Of a DNA stretch of 64,000 bases, positions 62,158 to 64,000 are shown one piece after another (the stretch's first letter is position 1; every line of letters begins with the position of its first letter). The translations under genes were made by a program, and so were the position numbers. The notes under the pieces were generated by a model. It was not told where the DNA came from. It searched no databases and saw only the letters and a program-made list of their open reading frames with translations. Source of the DNA: Negativicutes bacterium (GTDB lineage: Bacteria > Bacillota_C > Negativicutes > Sporomusales_B > JARLHX01); contig JARLHY010000008.1 in NCBI GenBank assembly GCA_031292015.1, positions 62,001 to 126,000 of the forward strand, written 5' to 3'.

Positions 62158-62730
62158 ATGAACAAAGATATCGGCCAGAAGGTCAAGGACCTGCGGGTCG
62201 GCAAAAGGTTGACCCTGAAAAATCTGAGCGAAATGACCAACCTGTCTACAGGTTTTCTGTCACAGCTGGAGCGCGGTCTGACGGCCATCGCCACTGACTC
62301 GCTGGCTGCGATTGCCCAGGCGCTGGATGTCGAGCTGGCTTATTTCTTCGTCAAGCCGACGGTGGACGGCCAGTATGTTTTCAGAAGCTACGAGCGCGAC
62401 GTGCTGCGGATCGAGAGTTCGCGGTTCATTCATTACCGTCTGAGCAGCGCTCCGGCCGACAAAAGGCTGCTGACCAGGCTGGTGGAACTGCTGCCGATCA
62501 ACAGTCAGGAACCTATCAGCCCTTATCCCCATGAAGGGGAGGAGTTCGTCTATGTTCTGGAAGGAACGCTGACTTTGTTTATCAACCAGGAGCGGTTCGA
62601 GCTGTTCCCGGGGGACACGGCGCATTACGCTTCGAATATCGTCCACAACTGGGCCAACTACACCAACAAGCTGGTCAGGCTGCTGGTGGTGAGCGTGCCT
62701 AATCCGCTGCAGGAGGGCGGGCATGACTAA
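62158..62730 (+). CDS. XRE-family regulator with C-terminal cupin domain
   Basis: 190 residues: an N-terminal helix-turn-helix (about 5-65, KVKDLRVGKRLTLKNLSEMTNLSTGFLSQLERGLT) and a cupin-2 domain (about 110-185, SPYPHEGEEFVYVLEGTLTLFINQERFELFPGDTAHY). This PuuR-like layout senses small metabolites. ATG 62158 is behind GAGAGG; codons from 62086 are open but cover the promoter. It overlaps the activase gene by eight bases, so it likely controls the glycyl radical enzyme locus. Confidence 0.92.
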   Translation: MNKDIGQKVKDLRVGKRLTLKNLSEMTNLSTGFLSQLERGLTAIATDSLAAIAQALDVELAYFFVKPTVDGQYVFRSYERDVLRIESSRFIHYRLSSAPADKRLLTRLVELLPINSQEPISPYPHEGEEFVYVLEGTLTLFINQERFELFPGDTAHYASNIVHNWANYTNKLVRLLVVSVPNPLQEGGHD

Positions 62731-63613
62731 GGCGGTCATTTTCAATATCCAGAAATTTTGTGTCCATGACGGGCCGGGTATCCGGACCACGGTGTTTTTC
62801 AAGGGCTGCCCGCTGAGCTGCGGCTGGTGCCACAACCCGGAGAGCCAGAAGTTCGAACCGGAGCTGCTGGTGCAGCCGGAGAAGTGCGGCGGCTGCGGCC
62901 TGTGTCAAAGCCACTGCCCGCACGGGGCGGCTACGGCAGGCGGTTTTCTCGCCGACAGGTGCACGGCCTGCGGGGGCTGCACCGACTGGTGTCCCGGCGA
63001 CGCCCGGGCGGTGGCGGGACGGGAATACGGCATGGAGGAACTGCTGGCCGAAATCGAAAAGGACGCGCCGTTTTACGAGCAGTCCGGCGGCGGGGTGACC
63101 CTGTCCGGCGGCGAGGCCCTCTGCCAGATCGATTTCGTGGAGCGGCTGGTGCGGGCCTGCTCCCAAAAGGGGATTCACGTGGCGGTCGACACCTGCGGCC
63201 AGGTGCCGTACGAGCACTTTGCCAGAGTGCTGGATTATACCGGACTATTCCTCTATGATCTCAAGCTGGATGACTCCGCCCGGCATGAGCGGCACACCGG
63301 CCGGGACAACTCGCTGATTCTGGCCAATCTTAAGCGGCTTTGCGACAGCGGCGCCAGGGTCCATTTGCGGTTGCCGCTGATCGAGGGGGTCAACGCCGAC
63401 GACACCGATATCGAAGGGGTGATGGCCGCGGCCAAACCGCTGGGCATCAGGACCATTGCCCTGTTGCCTTATCACGATATCGGCCGCGCCAAGTACCAAA
63501 GGCTGGGGCGGGAATATCCGGCGCTGTCGGCGGCGAGCCCTCCGCCCGAACGGCTGGAGAAGATAAGGCGCCGGTTCGCTGCAAACGGGTTTGATGTAAC
63601 TATAGGAGGGTGA
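62723..63613 (+). CDS. Glycyl-radical enzyme activating protein (radical SAM)
   Basis: 296 residues. The radical SAM motif is FKGCPLSCGWCHNPE (CxxxCxxC). An inserted ferredoxin-like domain with CGGCGLCQSHCP and CTACGGCTDWCP binds two extra FeS clusters, as in activases of choline lyase, hydroxyproline dehydratase and related enzymes. GGGVTLSGGEALCQ is the SAM-binding glycine motif. It installs the glycyl radical on the enzyme encoded next. The start ATG 62723 overlaps the regulator. Confidence 0.95.
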   Translation: MTKAVIFNIQKFCVHDGPGIRTTVFFKGCPLSCGWCHNPESQKFEPELLVQPEKCGGCGLCQSHCPHGAATAGGFLADRCTACGGCTDWCPGDARAVAGREYGMEELLAEIEKDAPFYEQSGGGVTLSGGEALCQIDFVERLVRACSQKGIHVAVDTCGQVPYEHFARVLDYTGLFLYDLKLDDSARHERHTGRDNSLILANLKRLCDSGARVHLRLPLIEGVNADDTDIEGVMAAAKPLGIRTIALLPYHDIGRAKYQRLGREYPALSAASPPPERLEKIRRRFAANGFDVTIGG

Positions 63614-63618
63614 GAAGA

Positions 63619-64000
63619 ATGGACAGAGGTATGAACGGGAGAATTCGCCAGCTCAGGCGGCAGAGTATGACCACCGAACCCAGCATATCGATGGAGCGGG
63701 CCAGGCTGGTAACCGAGGCCTATAAGAAACATGCCGGGACGATGGAGTCGCCTCTTCTCCGGGCGCTGACCTTCAAACATATCATGGAAAACAAACGGCT
63801 CTGCATTAATCCAGGGGAACTGATTGTCGGCGAGAAGGGGGAGGGACCGCAGTCGGCTCCCACTTTCCCTGAGCTGTGCTGTCATTCGCTGGAGGATTTC
63901 GCGGTGATGGCCAGCCGGGAGCGGATATCCTTCGCAGTCAGTGACGAAGCCAGGCGGTTTCAGGCCGAGACGGTCATCCCCTACTGGTCGGAGCGCTCGC
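63619..64000 (+). CDS. Glycyl radical enzyme, 3' end outside window
   Basis: The first 127 codons of a pyruvate formate-lyase-family enzyme. The N-terminal RIRQLRRQSMTTEPSISMER, LRALTFKHIMENKRLCINPG and ELIVGEKGEG are typical of the dehydratase/lyase subgroup and resemble, from memory, 4-hydroxyproline dehydratase (HypD)-like sequences. The active-site cysteine and the C-terminal glycyl-radical motif lie beyond the window, so the substrate is undetermined. ATG 63619 has TAGGAGGG nine bases upstream, five bases after the activase stop. Confidence 0.9.
   Translation, partial: MDRGMNGRIRQLRRQSMTTEPSISMERARLVTEAYKKHAGTMESPLLRALTFKHIMENKRLCINPGELIVGEKGEGPQSAPTFPELCCHSLEDFAVMASRERISFAVSDEARRFQAETVIPYWSERS

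Overview
The window reads as chromosomal DNA of a diderm Firmicute, most likely a Negativicute of the Sporomusa/Pelosinus type. T-box leaders, AGGAGG-type ribosome binding sites and frequent GTG starts point to Firmicutes. Several signal-peptide beta-barrel proteins ending in an aromatic residue, a secretin and a coiled-coil porin show an outer membrane. The taxon is an inference; no rRNA or tRNA gene was seen.

Layout. 1-13.7 kb: end of a xanthine dehydrogenase-family molybdenum subunit with an NCS2 permease, an SbmA/YddA-type ABC exporter, a transaldolase-like aldolase, an orphan amino-acid binding lipoprotein, an MFS transporter, an HD-GYP response regulator, a guanylate kinase-like protein and a GT39 glycosyltransferase. 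14.1-22.2 kb: an eight-gene, tightly packed operon that looks like an undescribed synthase-dependent exopolysaccharide system (outer-membrane barrel, HEAT-repeat membrane protein, GT2 synthase, GH16-like protein, polysaccharide deacetylase, small exported protein, cysteine-less rhodanese, GH16 glucanase). 22.3-25.8 kb: a two-gene minus-strand unit (secretin, Vps62-like protein) and a secreted beta-helix protein. 26.0-38.3 kb: a Pel polysaccharide locus in diderm-Firmicute form: a detached GH114/PelA-hydrolase-like gene, a sigma-54-type promoter, a fused epimerase-PelD, then PelE, a PelA-type deacetylase, PelF, PelG, and two alanine-rich coiled-coil proteins, the second ending in a porin barrel. 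No PelB or PelC is present.

38.6-53 kb is mixed: an outer-membrane barrel protein, a frameshifted dienelactone hydrolase, UbiA and CPBP genes, an orphan [NiFe] hydrogenase small subunit, a DUF2271 protein, MFS, cyclophilin, ArsC-like, LUD-domain, ABC-F, YwbE, NlpC/P60, lactate permease and phenylacetate-CoA ligase genes. 53.3-62 kb holds a degenerate GGDEF response regulator and a complete tryptophan operon (trpD-F-C-B-A-E-G) behind two nearly identical tandem T-box leaders. 62-64 kb begins a glycyl radical enzyme locus (XRE-cupin regulator, activase, enzyme cut by the window end).

The parts fit a biofilm theme. Two polysaccharide synthesis and export systems lie within 25 kb, their upstream regions share an 18-base identical motif, and cyclic-di-GMP proteins (HD-GYP, degenerate GGDEF with an I-site, PelD with RxxD) are nearby. 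A family of five 122-300 bp inverted-terminus repeats is confined to the right part of the window (38-62 kb); one copy sits inside the trp operon.
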